64,000 nt of DNA from JBBDJB01 sp040880125 (lineage in GTDB: Bacteria; Planctomycetota; Planctomycetia; Pirellulales; JBBDJB01). The notes beneath the pieces are model-generated. The model was not told where the DNA came from. It made no database searches and saw only the letters and a list, made by a program, of their open reading frames with translations. The stretch is taken from the NCBI GenBank assembly GCA_040880125.1, contig JBBDJB010000044.1, forward strand, positions 1 to 64,000, written 5' to 3'. Below, piece by piece: positions 35,461-45,558 of the stretch; the first letter of the stretch is position 1; each line of letters opens with the position of its first letter. Made by a program: the position numbers and the translations under genes.

Positions 35461-38400
35461 TCACTCCGACTGGGTGCGATCTCGCGAGATGCCCCGCAGA
35501 TACGACCGCATCCGCTGCAGATATTGCGACGGGGCGTCGCTACGCCCGGTGTCGCTCACGTCGCGCATTTCGTCACTGGGGCCGCCACCTCGCCGCGTCA
35601 CGCGATCTTGCCGCAACCCCAGGCTGCGGAGCGCTTCGTCCAACTCCTGGCGTGCCTCGGCGCCCTGGTCGCCCGGCGACCGGGCCGCGCCCTTGAGGCT
35701 CTCCCACCGCTCGACGAACTTGGCCAGATCGTCTTGCGACCAGCCCAACTCATCGAGCAACTCCTGGTCGACTTGCTGCCGATCGAGCTGATCCTTCAGC
35801 CGGGTAAGCGCTAGGTCGGTCGCCTCGCGCGCGTAGTCGAGATTCGCCTCGTCGCCGCCCGGTTCTCCACCCTGGCGAGAGTCGCGGGCTTCGAACTGGC
35901 CCGGCTGACCGCCGCCAGTGGGCGTGCCGGAGGCCGTCCCTTCGCCGCCCTGCCGGTCGGCATCCTGCGGCGGAGCATCGCCCGGCTGACCGGGCTGATC
36001 GCCTTGGCCGTTTTGGCCCTCGCCCGGCTGACGCCGCCCGGCTTGCTCGTCCCCGGGGCGTTGGCTGCTCCCCGCACCGCGCTGTCCTTCGCTCGGCTGG
36101 CCGGTCTGCCGGTCGGCGGCCGCATCTGCGCCCGGGCGATCTGAGTTCTCGCCGCTGCCCTGTTGCTCGGCCGCACCGGCGCCCTCGTCAGACGGTGTAT
36201 TTTGACCGGCCGTGCCGGTGCCCTCGCGATTGGCCTGTTGGCCGCCCCCCTGTTGACCGTCACCGGAGCGGTCGCCGGAGTCCTGGCCCTGCGAGTCGGA
36301 CTCGCTGCGATCGCGGGCAGCTTGCTGCGGGCCACCTTCGGCCGGCGGTTGCGTCGAATCGCCCGGCGGACGCTGCCGCGGGCTGAGCGGGTTTTGGGGA
36401 TCGGCGCTGGGAGAGTCGTTCGCCCCCTGACCGCCGGCCGGTGACTCCTGGGTTTGCTGGTTCCGGCCCTGGGGATCTTGCGGACCGCCATCTGGTGACT
36501 GCGGCTCGCCCTGCGGCTGCTGGCCGTTACGTGTCGAGTCCCCCGTGCTGGCGCCCTGGCCCTCGCGCGGCTGCGGATCGGCACCGGGCTGCGACTGGCC
36601 GGGCTGCTCACGGGCAGGGTCGGCCGCGTCAGGCTGCGCGGCATCGCCGGCGGGCTCGCCCTGCGGTTGCCGATCGCCGGCCGCTTGATCGCGCTGCTCC
36701 GCCGATTGCGCGTCATTGTTCGCGCCGGGCTGTTGACGCTGACCGTCCGCTGCCGGCTGTTGTGCACCGGGCCTTTGCGCATCGGGACCTTGCGCATCCT
36801 GTCCAGGCGCACGCTGTTCGCGCTGCCCCTCACCGCCGGCGCCACGCGGTTGCTGCTGGCGTTCGCCTTGCCCGTCGTTCTGCGGCGAGTCGGCAGCGCC
36901 GCCCTCGCCCTGGCGGTCCTGTGGCTGTGCTTTGGGCTGTTGCTCAGGTGGCTGCTGCCCGTCGGGCCGCTGCTGGTCTTGTTGCGCCTGCTCCGCGCCG
37001 GGCTGCTGTTGACCTTCACCCGGCTGGTTCTCGCCCTGGCGGTCCTCCTGCATGCGGCGCAAGATCTTTTCGAACGCCGAGCCGTCGTCGCTGCCGTCGG
37101 AGGGCACGCCCTCGGAGGCCCCTTCACCCTCCCCCGGATTCGCCCCGGGTTGGCCCTGCTGCTGGCCCGGCTGGCTATCTTGCGGGCCACCTTCGCCTCC
37201 GCCCTGCTGCGGCTGGGCCTGACCGTCGGCCTCGCCCTGCTCACCGCCGGCGTTTCCGTCCTGCGACTGCTGCTCGCCCCCTTCTTGCTGCTCGCCTTCC
37301 TGCCGCGGGCCTTCTTGCTGCTGCTCGGGCTGCTGCTGGCCCTCTTGTTGTGGTTCGACTTGCTGCTGGCCTTCTTGCTGTTGCTGGTCCGGCTGCGCTT
37401 CCTGATCCTGGCGCTCCTGCCCAGGCTGTTGGTCCTGCTCTTGTTGCTCCTGTTGTTGCTCGTTCTCTTGCGGTGCGCGCGGCTCGACGATCCGCAAGCG
37501 CTTTTGACCGGTGCTCGCCTCATTGGCCTCCGGCTGTTTGTTGTCGCGAGCAACGCCCCAGTACGTCACCACGTCGTCGACCTTCAGTCCGAGCTTTGCG
37601 GTGTCGATTTGGTGCCGCACGTTGAACTGCCCCGGCCGAGGCTCCGGCAACAGCGACTCGTCGAGCACTTGCCGCCCGTCGACTTCCGCCAGCAGACCGA
37701 CATGCGCCAGCGCGAAGTCCGGATCTATCGCCTGCAGCTCGATTTCGGCCGTGCTACCCAGCGGAACCTGGACCTCGTCTGGCTGCGGATTGAGCACCTC
37801 GATTTCCGGCGCCAAGTCGGGTGTCACGTCGATCCGATACAGCACCGGCTCGCGGTTGGTCTGCCCATCGCCGGTGCGGAGCCGCAACTGGTAGCTGTCG
37901 TACTGCGGGGTGCGGCCGTCGCTGGCCAGCCGCAGCATGAAGCTTCCTCGCGCGCGGCGCTCTTGGAGCTGCATCTTCACGTCGTTGCGGCCGTCGGCGC
38001 CCAAATCGATGTAGGCCGACTCGATCGGCAGGTTGGCCATCGCCTCGACGGTGATTCGCGTACCCTCCAGGGCCTTGATGTCGCCCTGATTTGCAGCGTC
38101 GCGGTCCGAAAAGCCGGTGTACGTGGGATAGTCGTAGTGGAGGTTGCGGACTTCGATCGTCAGAGCGGTCGTCACCCGCACCGAGTGCAGCGGCGAGAGC
38201 GCGTCGCCGGCCACGATGCGGTAGTTAAGCCGCTGCTGCAGGCCCGACTCGCTCTCCGGCAACTGGCACCGGTAGCGGTAGTCGCCCTGCGGAACGTGCA
38301 TGGGAATCGCCCGATCGACGACTTGGCCGTCGGCCGTGGAGTAGACGACTTGCACGGCGTCGTCGTCGCGCAGTCCGCGGATCTCGGCCGAAACCGTGAG

Positions 38401-39108
38401 TTGCGTGCCGCGCGCGGCGGCCGTGTCGCCCGGCTCGATAGCCTCGATGGTCACCCGTGACGGCGCCGCCAGATCGGCCCAGGGCATCACCACCCGGCCG
38501 GCCGTCTGCCATGGATCCTTCGGCGAGGCAACCTTGTACAGCGCGCTAAGCACGACCACGGCCAGCAAGACGTAGCCAAGCCGTACCAAGCTGCTGCGAT
38601 CGACCGAGCTGTCCAGCGACACTCCGGCCAGCCGCGTGGCGGCCTGTTCTTCGATCGCGTCGTATACCGGCTGGGGAACACTCTTGCGATCCCCGCGAAA
38701 GAGCACGAAGCTCAGCAGGCTGTTCTTCAGCGAAGGGCTGCCGCGTTCAATGGTAAATGCCGCATAGACGGGATTGATCCGGCGGATTACCAGCGGCACC
38801 ACGTGTCGCACGAGATAGTAGCCGCTGCCGGCGAGCATCGCCAGAAACAGCACCAGCCGCCCGGCGAACCCCAGTCCGCCGGCCACCAGCCAGTGATCGA
38901 CCAGCGCCGCGGCAAGCAAGAAGACCAGCAGGCCGCACACGAGCGTCCCCAGCGCGGCGAGCACGTCGACCGTCTTCACCTGGCTGCGGATCTTCCGGAT
39001 CTGCTGATCGATGAACTTCTCGTACTCGATCAACTGGGCGTCCCGAGGATCGGGCGCCTCGCCGCGTTCCAGCACGTTGGTATTCGAGCCGCTGTTTCCC
39101 GTGGCCAT
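35461..39108 (-). CDS. DUF4175-like membrane protein with very long Gln/Gly/Pro-rich region
   Basis: A 1215-residue protein. Two N-terminal helices (residues about 46-68 and 76-108) and a third (about 172-190) anchor it. The extracytoplasmic part has beta-sandwich-like segments (SRVTIEAIEPGDTAAARGTQ; LEGTRITVEAMANLPIESAY) that resemble the DUF4175 group. From about residue 540 to 1080 it is low-complexity Gln/Gly/Pro/Glu/Asp sequence. A short helical C-terminus (ATDLALTRLKDQLDRQQVDQ and GWSQDDLAKFVERWESLKGA) follows. ATG 39108 has GAGGAGCTTT. Function is unknown. A cell-envelope structural or scaffold role is inferred. Confidence 0.8.
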   Translation of the reverse strand: MATGNSGSNTNVLERGEAPDPRDAQLIEYEKFIDQQIRKIRSQVKTVDVLAALGTLVCGLLVFLLAAALVDHWLVAGGLGFAGRLVLFLAMLAGSGYYLVRHVVPLVIRRINPVYAAFTIERGSPSLKNSLLSFVLFRGDRKSVPQPVYDAIEEQAATRLAGVSLDSSVDRSSLVRLGYVLLAVVVLSALYKVASPKDPWQTAGRVVMPWADLAAPSRVTIEAIEPGDTAAARGTQLTVSAEIRGLRDDDAVQVVYSTADGQVVDRAIPMHVPQGDYRYRCQLPESESGLQQRLNYRIVAGDALSPLHSVRVTTALTIEVRNLHYDYPTYTGFSDRDAANQGDIKALEGTRITVEAMANLPIESAYIDLGADGRNDVKMQLQERRARGSFMLRLASDGRTPQYDSYQLRLRTGDGQTNREPVLYRIDVTPDLAPEIEVLNPQPDEVQVPLGSTAEIELQAIDPDFALAHVGLLAEVDGRQVLDESLLPEPRPGQFNVRHQIDTAKLGLKVDDVVTYWGVARDNKQPEANEASTGQKRLRIVEPRAPQENEQQQEQQEQDQQPGQERQDQEAQPDQQQQEGQQQVEPQQEGQQQPEQQQEGPRQEGEQQEGGEQQSQDGNAGGEQGEADGQAQPQQGGGEGGPQDSQPGQQQGQPGANPGEGEGASEGVPSDGSDDGSAFEKILRRMQEDRQGENQPGEGQQQPGAEQAQQDQQRPDGQQPPEQQPKAQPQDRQGEGGAADSPQNDGQGERQQQPRGAGGEGQREQRAPGQDAQGPDAQRPGAQQPAADGQRQQPGANNDAQSAEQRDQAAGDRQPQGEPAGDAAQPDAADPAREQPGQSQPGADPQPREGQGASTGDSTRNGQQPQGEPQSPDGGPQDPQGRNQQTQESPAGGQGANDSPSADPQNPLSPRQRPPGDSTQPPAEGGPQQAARDRSESDSQGQDSGDRSGDGQQGGGQQANREGTGTAGQNTPSDEGAGAAEQQGSGENSDRPGADAAADRQTGQPSEGQRGAGSSQRPGDEQAGRRQPGEGQNGQGDQPGQPGDAPPQDADRQGGEGTASGTPTGGGQPGQFEARDSRQGGEPGGDEANLDYAREATDLALTRLKDQLDRQQVDQELLDELGWSQDDLAKFVERWESLKGAARSPGDQGAEARQELDEALRSLGLRQDRVTRRGGGPSDEMRDVSDTGRSDAPSQYLQRMRSYLRGISRDRTQSE

Positions 39109-39330
39109 AAAGCTCCTCGACTCGTCCCGCGGTCATTCCGGCCGATGCACATTGGCGAATGCTGCTGCGCTTGGCTATTCCATTATACGCGTTGGCCCGC
39201 CATTGCTCCCCGCGCGATCCACACCTGCGATGCCGACCGCGAGAGCCGCGGTAACCTTCGTGCGGCTAAAGGATTAGGCGCGGGGGCCGTTTGCGGCATC
39301 CCCCAGGCGACTGCGGGAGTTCCTGCAAAC

Positions 39331-39352
39331 AGCGGGCCTTTTGGGCCCCGCT
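39331..39352 (-). terminator. Hairpin downstream of the metallophosphoesterase gene
   Basis: On the minus strand AGCGGGGCC and GGCCCGCT pair around CAAAA with one bulge, 16 bases past the stop at 39368. The sequence after the stem starts GTTTG, a weak T-tract. Confidence 0.45.
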
Positions 39353-39367
39353 GATTGGTCTATGCAC

Positions 39368-42300
39368 CTACAGCACGTCCCAGGCGAGCCAGTCGGCGTC
39401 CTCGCTGAGAGCGCCGTCGACGCTGCTGGAATTGGCGCTGCTGGAATTGGCGCCGCTGCCGACCAGCACCGCTTCGTCGTCCGCCTCGGACCAGATGCGA
39501 TCGTCCGCCGCGGCACTCGAGCCGCCGCCGGTCGAACTGTCGCCGAGGACGTCGCTATCGAGCGTCGACCAGCCGCTCTCGCCGCCGATCAAGGCCGCTG
39601 CGGTGGGACCGCCGTTCGACTCGCCGCTGGACAAGCCCGCCGAAAGCAGGCCGGCCGCCGGTGCGGACATCAGGTTCAGACGAGTCGTAAAGCCCGTCCC
39701 ATTGTTACGGGCGAAGAGCTGATCGACCGGATCGACGAATCGATCCTTGTTGTAGTCCCACGGGTCGTCGACGGTGGCGGGATTGCCAAACCCGTGGGTG
39801 TTGTTGCGGGCGCCGAGTTCGTCGGCCGGATCGACGTGGGCGAACTCTCCGCCGGAACCTTCGCCCGGCGCGGAGCCGAAGTAGAAGACATCGGCCGCAT
39901 CCAAACCGACCGACTCCAGCACCGTGACGCGGAGCCAGGTCGTGTCGAAGACGATGCCGGCCGACGTGTCCCAAGTCATGATCACTCGATCGGACCCACC
40001 TACACCTTCGCCCGGCCGCACGGTGATGCTGTCCGGCGCCTGAGCCGCCGTCGGCGTGTCGCCATTGCGGCCCATGTCGTGGAACTCGAAGTCGGCGGCG
40101 TCGACCGTGCCTTCCGGATTGGCGATGTCGACCATGATGCCGTTGATGCCACGGGTGTAGCTGATGTAGTTGGCGTTCGTGGCGGTCTGGCCGGGCAGCA
40201 ACGCCGACTTGGTCGGATCGATGGCCGTGTCATCGTCGTTGCCGAAGGTCGCATCGTCGAAGAACGAGTCGTTGTAGAAGACGTGCCGACCTTCGACGGT
40301 GGCGGCCGGCTCGTCCTCGCCGACGTTCACGTCCAGGAAGTACTCACCGCCCGTTCCCTCGCCCGCCTCCACCACGATGGTGTACGTGCCGCTCAAGAGG
40401 GCCTCATATTCGCTAATCTGCGCGTTGCGACCATCGCCGGCACCGTTGTCGTCCATGGCCACGACCGCACCGGTCGGGTCGAGCAGCGTGATATTCGGAT
40501 CGAGTACGTTGGCGAACTCGAACGGTCCGCCGGCCGGAGTGAAGGTTTCCAGATTGATCTGCTGACCGGCCGACACGTCCAGGCTGTACTGGTCGACGTC
40601 CAGCGGCGGCGCCTTCTCGATCGTGTAGGTGTCGATGAGTTGGCCACCGTTCTGCCCGTTGGCGCCATCGGCAATCGACAGAAACTCGAACGTGGCCGAC
40701 CCGGCGTCGACGGTCACCCGCATGGAGCCCAGCGTATCGCGGTACCGCACCTCGCTGCCGGCGACGGGCGTGCCGAAATTGTACATACCGTTGCCGCCCA
40801 GACCGGTGACGAAGTACGGCAGGCCGTCCGACGGATTGAGGATCCGTTCGTAAGTGTGATCGTGGCCCTGGAAGACCGCGTCGGCGCCCCATTCGGCGAA
40901 GTCCCACTGCATGCCGGCATCGCTGCCGTGATTGGCCGACGTATATGCCGCGTGGTGGAAGTAGACGAATTTCCACTGGGCGTCGGAGTTTGTCATGGCC
41001 TCTTCCAGCCATTCCATTTGGGCACTGCTGCGGTTCTCACTATCGACCGCGAACATGTGCACCGGTCCCCACTGGAAGTCGTAGTAGCTTTCGCCGCTGT
41101 TGTGTACGCCGGTGGGGAGACGACCGTCGGGGTCGCCGCCAGGATCGCTGTGGAAGTAGTCGACATACCCGGCCACGCTCCCGCTAGAGGCGTCGTGGTT
41201 GCCGACCGAGGGGAAGAACCGCTGGACTTCGCCCGTCTGGTTGGGATACGCGTTATCGGCGCGCCCGAGGATATAGTCGCCGTAGCGGGCGCCAACGAAC
41301 GCGTCCCAGGCGGATGACCCGACGGAGGTGTTGCCATAATTGTTGTCGCCCGTGGTGGCGATGAAGTCGACTTCCCAATCGGTGTCGGTCACCATGTCGG
41401 CGACGAAGTCCGGCCCGGACCCACCAGTCCCCCAATCGCCGAACACCGCAAAGACTACCGATTCACCCGTGACGATGCCGGAAGTGACGCTGCCCAGTGC
41501 GCCGCCGGAGCCGGTGATATCCTGCACCTCGGGAGCCGGGCCGTCGTTGGGCTCGATGTTCAGCGTCGCGCCGCGCGTGACGACCAGGTTGTACTGGCTT
41601 TCCGTGCCGGCCAGGCGGATCGAGTACGTACCTGCTTGGGTCGCTGTGAAATTCTCGATCACCTGCTCGATTTCGTCGGACGCGACACCGCTGGCCACCA
41701 GGTTCATCCCGGGATCGTACAGCTCCAGCACCGGATCGACGGCGGTCTCGGCTTGCAGTTCCATGCCGAAGATGATGTCGCTGCTGCCTTCCCCAGCTTG
41801 GTGAACTTCGACCGATAGCCGGTTGGCACCCAACACCAAGGCGTCGCTGGGCACGGTCACAAAGCTGCTGAGGCCGGCATTGCCGACACCGTCGAGCGCC
41901 GTGGTGCCGCTGTCGACGGTTCCGGCCGGCATGTTGGTGCGGTGGATTTCCTGGTCGTTGAGATAGAACACGGCTCCGTCGTCGACCATGTGCCGCAGTC
42001 GGAGAATGATGTCGTTCGGATCGCCGGCGAAGTTGAACCCGCTCTGGAAGTAATACGTGATCCGGCTGCTGCTGTAAGAACTGAATGTCGTGCGGATCGG
42101 TTCGGCCAGCGTCGAATCCTCGACTCCCAAGAGCCCCTGCCCGCTGCTCCAGTTTCTGCCCGGCGGATGCGTCGTATTTTGCCAACCGCTGGCGAAGTTG
42201 TCGGTGCGGTTGTATTGCCACGTGTGATCGAAAGCCACCAGCGGCTGAACGACGGTATCGAGCGAGCCGAATGTCTTGGCGGCAAGCGTGGCCGACTGCC

Positions 42301-44692
42301 CGCTCGCCAGCGAGAACTGATACCAGTCGTCGCCGGCGACCGATCCGGTGCCAAGTACAGCGGCCCGATCAGCGCTGCCGCCACCCAAGGCGGTGAACGC
42401 CCCTTCCAGATCCTGGGCAGTCCCGGCGGTGTCATTGCTCGCCCCGCCGTGCTCTTCCTCTTCGGCGGCCGCGTTGAGAATCATCTGCGCGGTGTAGTCG
42501 CCAGTGCCGGCGACGCTGGTGACCTCCACCGTATAGCTCCCGCCGGCGCCGGTTTCGAACAACTGGATCAGCTCATCCTGCCCGGTGCCGCCCGAGTCGG
42601 AGCTGGCCACAATGGCGGACGAGCCGTCCTTCAGCACCAGCGATACATCCAGCCCGGCGGACTGCGGATCGGCTAGCAGGGTCACGGTCTGGCCGGCATC
42701 CAACTGCACCGGGAAGGTATGCGTGTGGCCGGAGGCGTCAAAGGTTGGCGATGCTTCACTACGGTACACCAGCGAGCCCAAGGGCGCAATCGCCTCCTGA
42801 TTCTCCGTGATCAGCTCGCCTTCGACGTTGATCGAAACGGTCGCCGGGTCGCTGGTGCCGTCGTCGTCGGTGATCGTGTAGGTAAAGGTCGTCACGCCCT
42901 TGAAGTTCGGGTCGGGCGTGAAAACAAAGTGCCCGGAAGCCGGGTCCATGACCACCGTGCCGTCGGTCATGCTGTCGTCGGCCACTACTGCGAAACTGGC
43001 GTCGCCCATCTCCGTGATGGGGCTTTCGTTCTCCAACACGCTGGCCAAACCGGCCGCCAGCGTATCCAGCGGCTGGTTGACCGCGCCGGTGTAGGCATCG
43101 TCGGCCGCGACGGGCGGGATGTTTGTATCGTTCACCGTGATGGTCACGGTCGCCGGATCCGAGATGTCCGGCGAGGCGTTGGCAGTCAGCGCCAGGTCGA
43201 AGCCCAGATCGGAACTGCTGGTGCCGACCTGATGCACCGAGACGGCTATGAAGTTCGTGCCCTGCACCAGCGAGCTGGTATCGAGGGAGATCTGTTCGGT
43301 TGAGCTCTCGTTGCCCGTGCCGGTGGCGAGGAGGTGATAATTGTCGACTACGCCGTCCATCCGCAGGCCGCCGACCCGCACGCCGTTGATGTAGATATGC
43401 AGACCATCGTCGGCGAACACGTCGGCGATCAAAGAACCGACGGCCACCGGGTCGACGTCCAGTTCGAAGGTCGAAGTGAAATAGGCTGTGTAGCGATTGC
43501 CGTCGGCCGGCGTGCCGATATTCGTATTGATCGAGTCGTACGAGAAGGAGCCGTAGCCCAATAGGCCCTGGCCGCTGCCGGAGAACGCCGGGCCATTGTA
43601 CGATCCGTCGTTCGTGTACCAGGTCGTATCGAAGTCCGGATCGCCCAGATCCGGATCCGCGCCGCCCGTGGGATGGAGATAGTTCCACGTCTCGCCCGCG
43701 GGGCCATTGCCGGCGATGATCAACTCCTGAACCGTCGGGATATCCGACGCGTGATAGGTGAAACTGTCGGTGCCGAAGAAGTTCGGCGCCGGCGTGTAGA
43801 CAAATGTGCCGTTGGGATTCAGCACCAACTCGCCGTGGGCGACGTCGGTGTTCAGTAGGGCCTCCATCGCGTCCGTATCGTTGCTCAATACGCTGTTGCC
43901 GCCGGTCTGCACCGCCGACATCGACATGTCGAAGCCGATATCCGAGCTAGTGGTGCTTACGTTGTGTACCTCGACGGCGAGAGTATTGGCGCCATCGGTG
44001 AGCAGCAGCCCGTCAAATGTGGATAGATCGACGGAAAAGTTGTTGTAGTTGACTTCGTCGCCGTTGGTGGTCGTGGTTTGCGTCGTGATCGTGCCGGCAG
44101 GCATGTTGACTCGCAGGATTTCCGTGCCGTTCACGTACAGGACGGCGCCGTCGTCGACCAGGATGCTGATGTCGAACCGGTGGACCGCAGCGGCATCGGC
44201 CAAATCAAATGACCGCCGGAACAGATACGTCGTCACGGAATTCTGGCCCTCGGGCGCTTCGCCGATTCCGTCGACAACCGTCTGAATGGGAGCGCCGTCG
44301 ATTCCTCCCGCCCCCAACAGCGCCGCGCCGCTCTCCCACGGCCCGATCGTGCTGGTCGCCGTGTTAAAGTCGTGTTCGCTCCAGGCGTCGCCGTCACCGT
44401 CAACGGGATAACCCTCTGCGCCGCCCGGCGCCAGGGAATTGCCGATCTCGTCGAGGTAATCCCAGGTCGTGCCCGTTGGGAACAACTCGACCGCCACGTC
44501 CGCGCCGGCCACCAGGGTCGTGTTCTGATCGACATCGTAGAAATCATCGACCGCCGTTGCCGCCAATAAATACCGCGCCTCCAACTTTTCCACACGCGGT
44601 CCGAAAGAAGCTCGTCGGTTGTTGCGCGCGGCGGGCCGGTACCAAGTGGCGGTCTTACGGCGGGGTCGGAGCGTGCGGCTACGGCGGGGCAT
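39368..44692 (-). CDS. Giant secreted metallophosphoesterase with LEPR-XLL N-terminus and dockerin-like end
   Basis: A 1774-residue export protein. An Arg-rich N-terminus leads to RVEKLEARYLLAATAV (residues about 33-48), the LEPR-XLL-type motif of planctomycete surface proteins. Two cadherin-like segments follow (about 264-312 and 520-627, GTFVYTPAPNFFGTDSFTYH and HFVFTPDPNFKGVTTFTYTI), plus PPC-like domains near 660-740 and 1364-1470. The metallophosphoesterase (about 1078-1340) has all expected metal ligands: FGDWGTGG, TGDNNYGN, VGNHDASS, YFHHAAYTS and QGHDHTYER. Near the end VDPADELGARNN and VDPVDQLFARNN form a degenerate dockerin-like pair. ATG 44692 has AGGAGAAGTGA. It probably acts on extracellular phosphate esters; the substrate is unknown. 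Confidence 0.88.
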   Translation of the reverse strand: MPRRSRTLRPRRKTATWYRPAARNNRRASFGPRVEKLEARYLLAATAVDDFYDVDQNTTLVAGADVAVELFPTGTTWDYLDEIGNSLAPGGAEGYPVDGDGDAWSEHDFNTATSTIGPWESGAALLGAGGIDGAPIQTVVDGIGEAPEGQNSVTTYLFRRSFDLADAAAVHRFDISILVDDGAVLYVNGTEILRVNMPAGTITTQTTTTNGDEVNYNNFSVDLSTFDGLLLTDGANTLAVEVHNVSTTSSDIGFDMSMSAVQTGGNSVLSNDTDAMEALLNTDVAHGELVLNPNGTFVYTPAPNFFGTDSFTYHASDIPTVQELIIAGNGPAGETWNYLHPTGGADPDLGDPDFDTTWYTNDGSYNGPAFSGSGQGLLGYGSFSYDSINTNIGTPADGNRYTAYFTSTFELDVDPVAVGSLIADVFADDGLHIYINGVRVGGLRMDGVVDNYHLLATGTGNESSTEQISLDTSSLVQGTNFIAVSVHQVGTSSSDLGFDLALTANASPDISDPATVTITVNDTNIPPVAADDAYTGAVNQPLDTLAAGLASVLENESPITEMGDASFAVVADDSMTDGTVVMDPASGHFVFTPDPNFKGVTTFTYTITDDDGTSDPATVSINVEGELITENQEAIAPLGSLVYRSEASPTFDASGHTHTFPVQLDAGQTVTLLADPQSAGLDVSLVLKDGSSAIVASSDSGGTGQDELIQLFETGAGGSYTVEVTSVAGTGDYTAQMILNAAAEEEEHGGASNDTAGTAQDLEGAFTALGGGSADRAAVLGTGSVAGDDWYQFSLASGQSATLAAKTFGSLDTVVQPLVAFDHTWQYNRTDNFASGWQNTTHPPGRNWSSGQGLLGVEDSTLAEPIRTTFSSYSSSRITYYFQSGFNFAGDPNDIILRLRHMVDDGAVFYLNDQEIHRTNMPAGTVDSGTTALDGVGNAGLSSFVTVPSDALVLGANRLSVEVHQAGEGSSDIIFGMELQAETAVDPVLELYDPGMNLVASGVASDEIEQVIENFTATQAGTYSIRLAGTESQYNLVVTRGATLNIEPNDGPAPEVQDITGSGGALGSVTSGIVTGESVVFAVFGDWGTGGSGPDFVADMVTDTDWEVDFIATTGDNNYGNTSVGSSAWDAFVGARYGDYILGRADNAYPNQTGEVQRFFPSVGNHDASSGSVAGYVDYFHSDPGGDPDGRLPTGVHNSGESYYDFQWGPVHMFAVDSENRSSAQMEWLEEAMTNSDAQWKFVYFHHAAYTSANHGSDAGMQWDFAEWGADAVFQGHDHTYERILNPSDGLPYFVTGLGGNGMYNFGTPVAGSEVRYRDTLGSMRVTVDAGSATFEFLSIADGANGQNGGQLIDTYTIEKAPPLDVDQYSLDVSAGQQINLETFTPAGGPFEFANVLDPNITLLDPTGAVVAMDDNGAGDGRNAQISEYEALLSGTYTIVVEAGEGTGGEYFLDVNVGEDEPAATVEGRHVFYNDSFFDDATFGNDDDTAIDPTKSALLPGQTATNANYISYTRGINGIMVDIANPEGTVDAADFEFHDMGRNGDTPTAAQAPDSITVRPGEGVGGSDRVIMTWDTSAGIVFDTTWLRVTVLESVGLDAADVFYFGSAPGEGSGGEFAHVDPADELGARNNTHGFGNPATVDDPWDYNKDRFVDPVDQLFARNNGTGFTTRLNLMSAPAAGLLSAGLSSGESNGGPTAAALIGGESGWSTLDSDVLGDSSTGGGSSAAADDRIWSEADDEAVLVGSGANSSSANSSSVDGALSEDADWLAWDVL

Positions 44693-44864
44693 TCACTTCT
44701 CCTGATGGCATTCAATAGAGGGGGCGGCACAATAAATATGCCGGTGCGGTGGGACGTTTTCGCTACCGGTGCGGTGGCCCGGAGATTGTCCAAAACCGTT
44801 AGTATCATCCCGGTTAAGCGAAAAGTCCACGATTTTGACCGAGAAGTGCCGTCAATTTGCACCA

Positions 44865-45536
44865 CTACTCCGGGGGAGCATCCTCGTCGACCGGCCAGCC
44901 TTGCGCGCCGACCAGCGGCACGAACCGGCACGGCGAGAGATTCGTTTCGGCCGGCCGGCCCTGGCGCTTGCGCAGCGCCCGCAGTACCTGCCCCTCGTGT
45001 TCGCCCAGCGGAATCACCAGAATGCCGTCCTCGTTCAACTGCTCCCATAGCGGGGGCGGAGTCTCGCGCGACGCGGCGGTCACGATGATGCGGTCGTACG
45101 GAGCGTCTTCCGGCCAGCCAAGCGTTCCGTCGCCCACCACCAGCTTGACGTTCTTGTAGCCCTCCGCGGCGAGCGTCTGCGATGCCTCGGTCGAAAGTTC
45201 AGCGAAACGCTCGATGCTCACCACGTCGTGAGCCAGCTCCGCCAGCACGGCCGTCTGGAAACCGCTGCCAGTGCCGATCTCCAATACGTGCTCACTGCCC
45301 GAGAGCTCCAGCGCCTGAGTCATCAAGGCCACGATGTACGGCTGGCTGATCGTCTGGCCGCACCCGATGCTCCACGCCCGATCGGCGTAGGCGTCAGCTT
45401 GCGAAACGTGCTGGATGTATCGCTCGCGCGGAACGCGCTGCAGGGCTTCCAGCACGCGCGGATCACTGATGCCGCGTTTTTCGAGCTGTTCGACCACCAT
45501 GCGGCGCCGAACGGCCTCGATCTGATGAGGATTCAT
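44865..45536 (-). CDS. pcm: Protein-L-isoaspartate O-methyltransferase
   Basis: Repair enzyme that methylates abnormal isoaspartyl residues using S-adenosylmethionine. The 223-residue protein has RVPRERYIQ and the family-specific GQTISQPYIVALMTQALEL before motif I HVLEIGTGSGFQTAVLAEL. VVSIERFAELSTEA and YDRIIVTAA follow, then LWEQLNEDGILVIPLGE. The N-terminal SAM-fold extension and the Pcm-type SQPYIVA segment distinguish it from general methyltransferases. It lies 22 bases downstream of recJ on the same strand, so it is probably co-transcribed. No clear Shine-Dalgarno precedes ATG 45536. Confidence 0.93.
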   Translation of the reverse strand: MNPHQIEAVRRRMVVEQLEKRGISDPRVLEALQRVPRERYIQHVSQADAYADRAWSIGCGQTISQPYIVALMTQALELSGSEHVLEIGTGSGFQTAVLAELAHDVVSIERFAELSTEASQTLAAEGYKNVKLVVGDGTLGWPEDAPYDRIIVTAASRETPPPLWEQLNEDGILVIPLGEHEGQVLRALRKRQGRPAETNLSPCRFVPLVGAQGWPVDEDAPPE

Positions 45537-45558
45537 GACGGAGACATGTTGAGCAAAA

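Noticed and set aside
35811..37553. 580-codon minus-strand frame rich in Ser/Arg
   Set aside because: It is a shifted frame of the low-complexity region of the real gene, with no start context or domain.
36667..38460. Long hydrophobic-looking + strand frame, 597 codons
   Set aside because: It is antisense to the Gln/Gly/Pro-rich tail of the DUF4175-like gene. Gln codons (CAG) read as Leu (CTG) on the other strand, which creates false membrane segments.
39341..41317. 658-codon + strand frame
   Set aside because: It is antisense to the metallophosphoesterase gene, whose catalytic motifs and export features fix the true strand.
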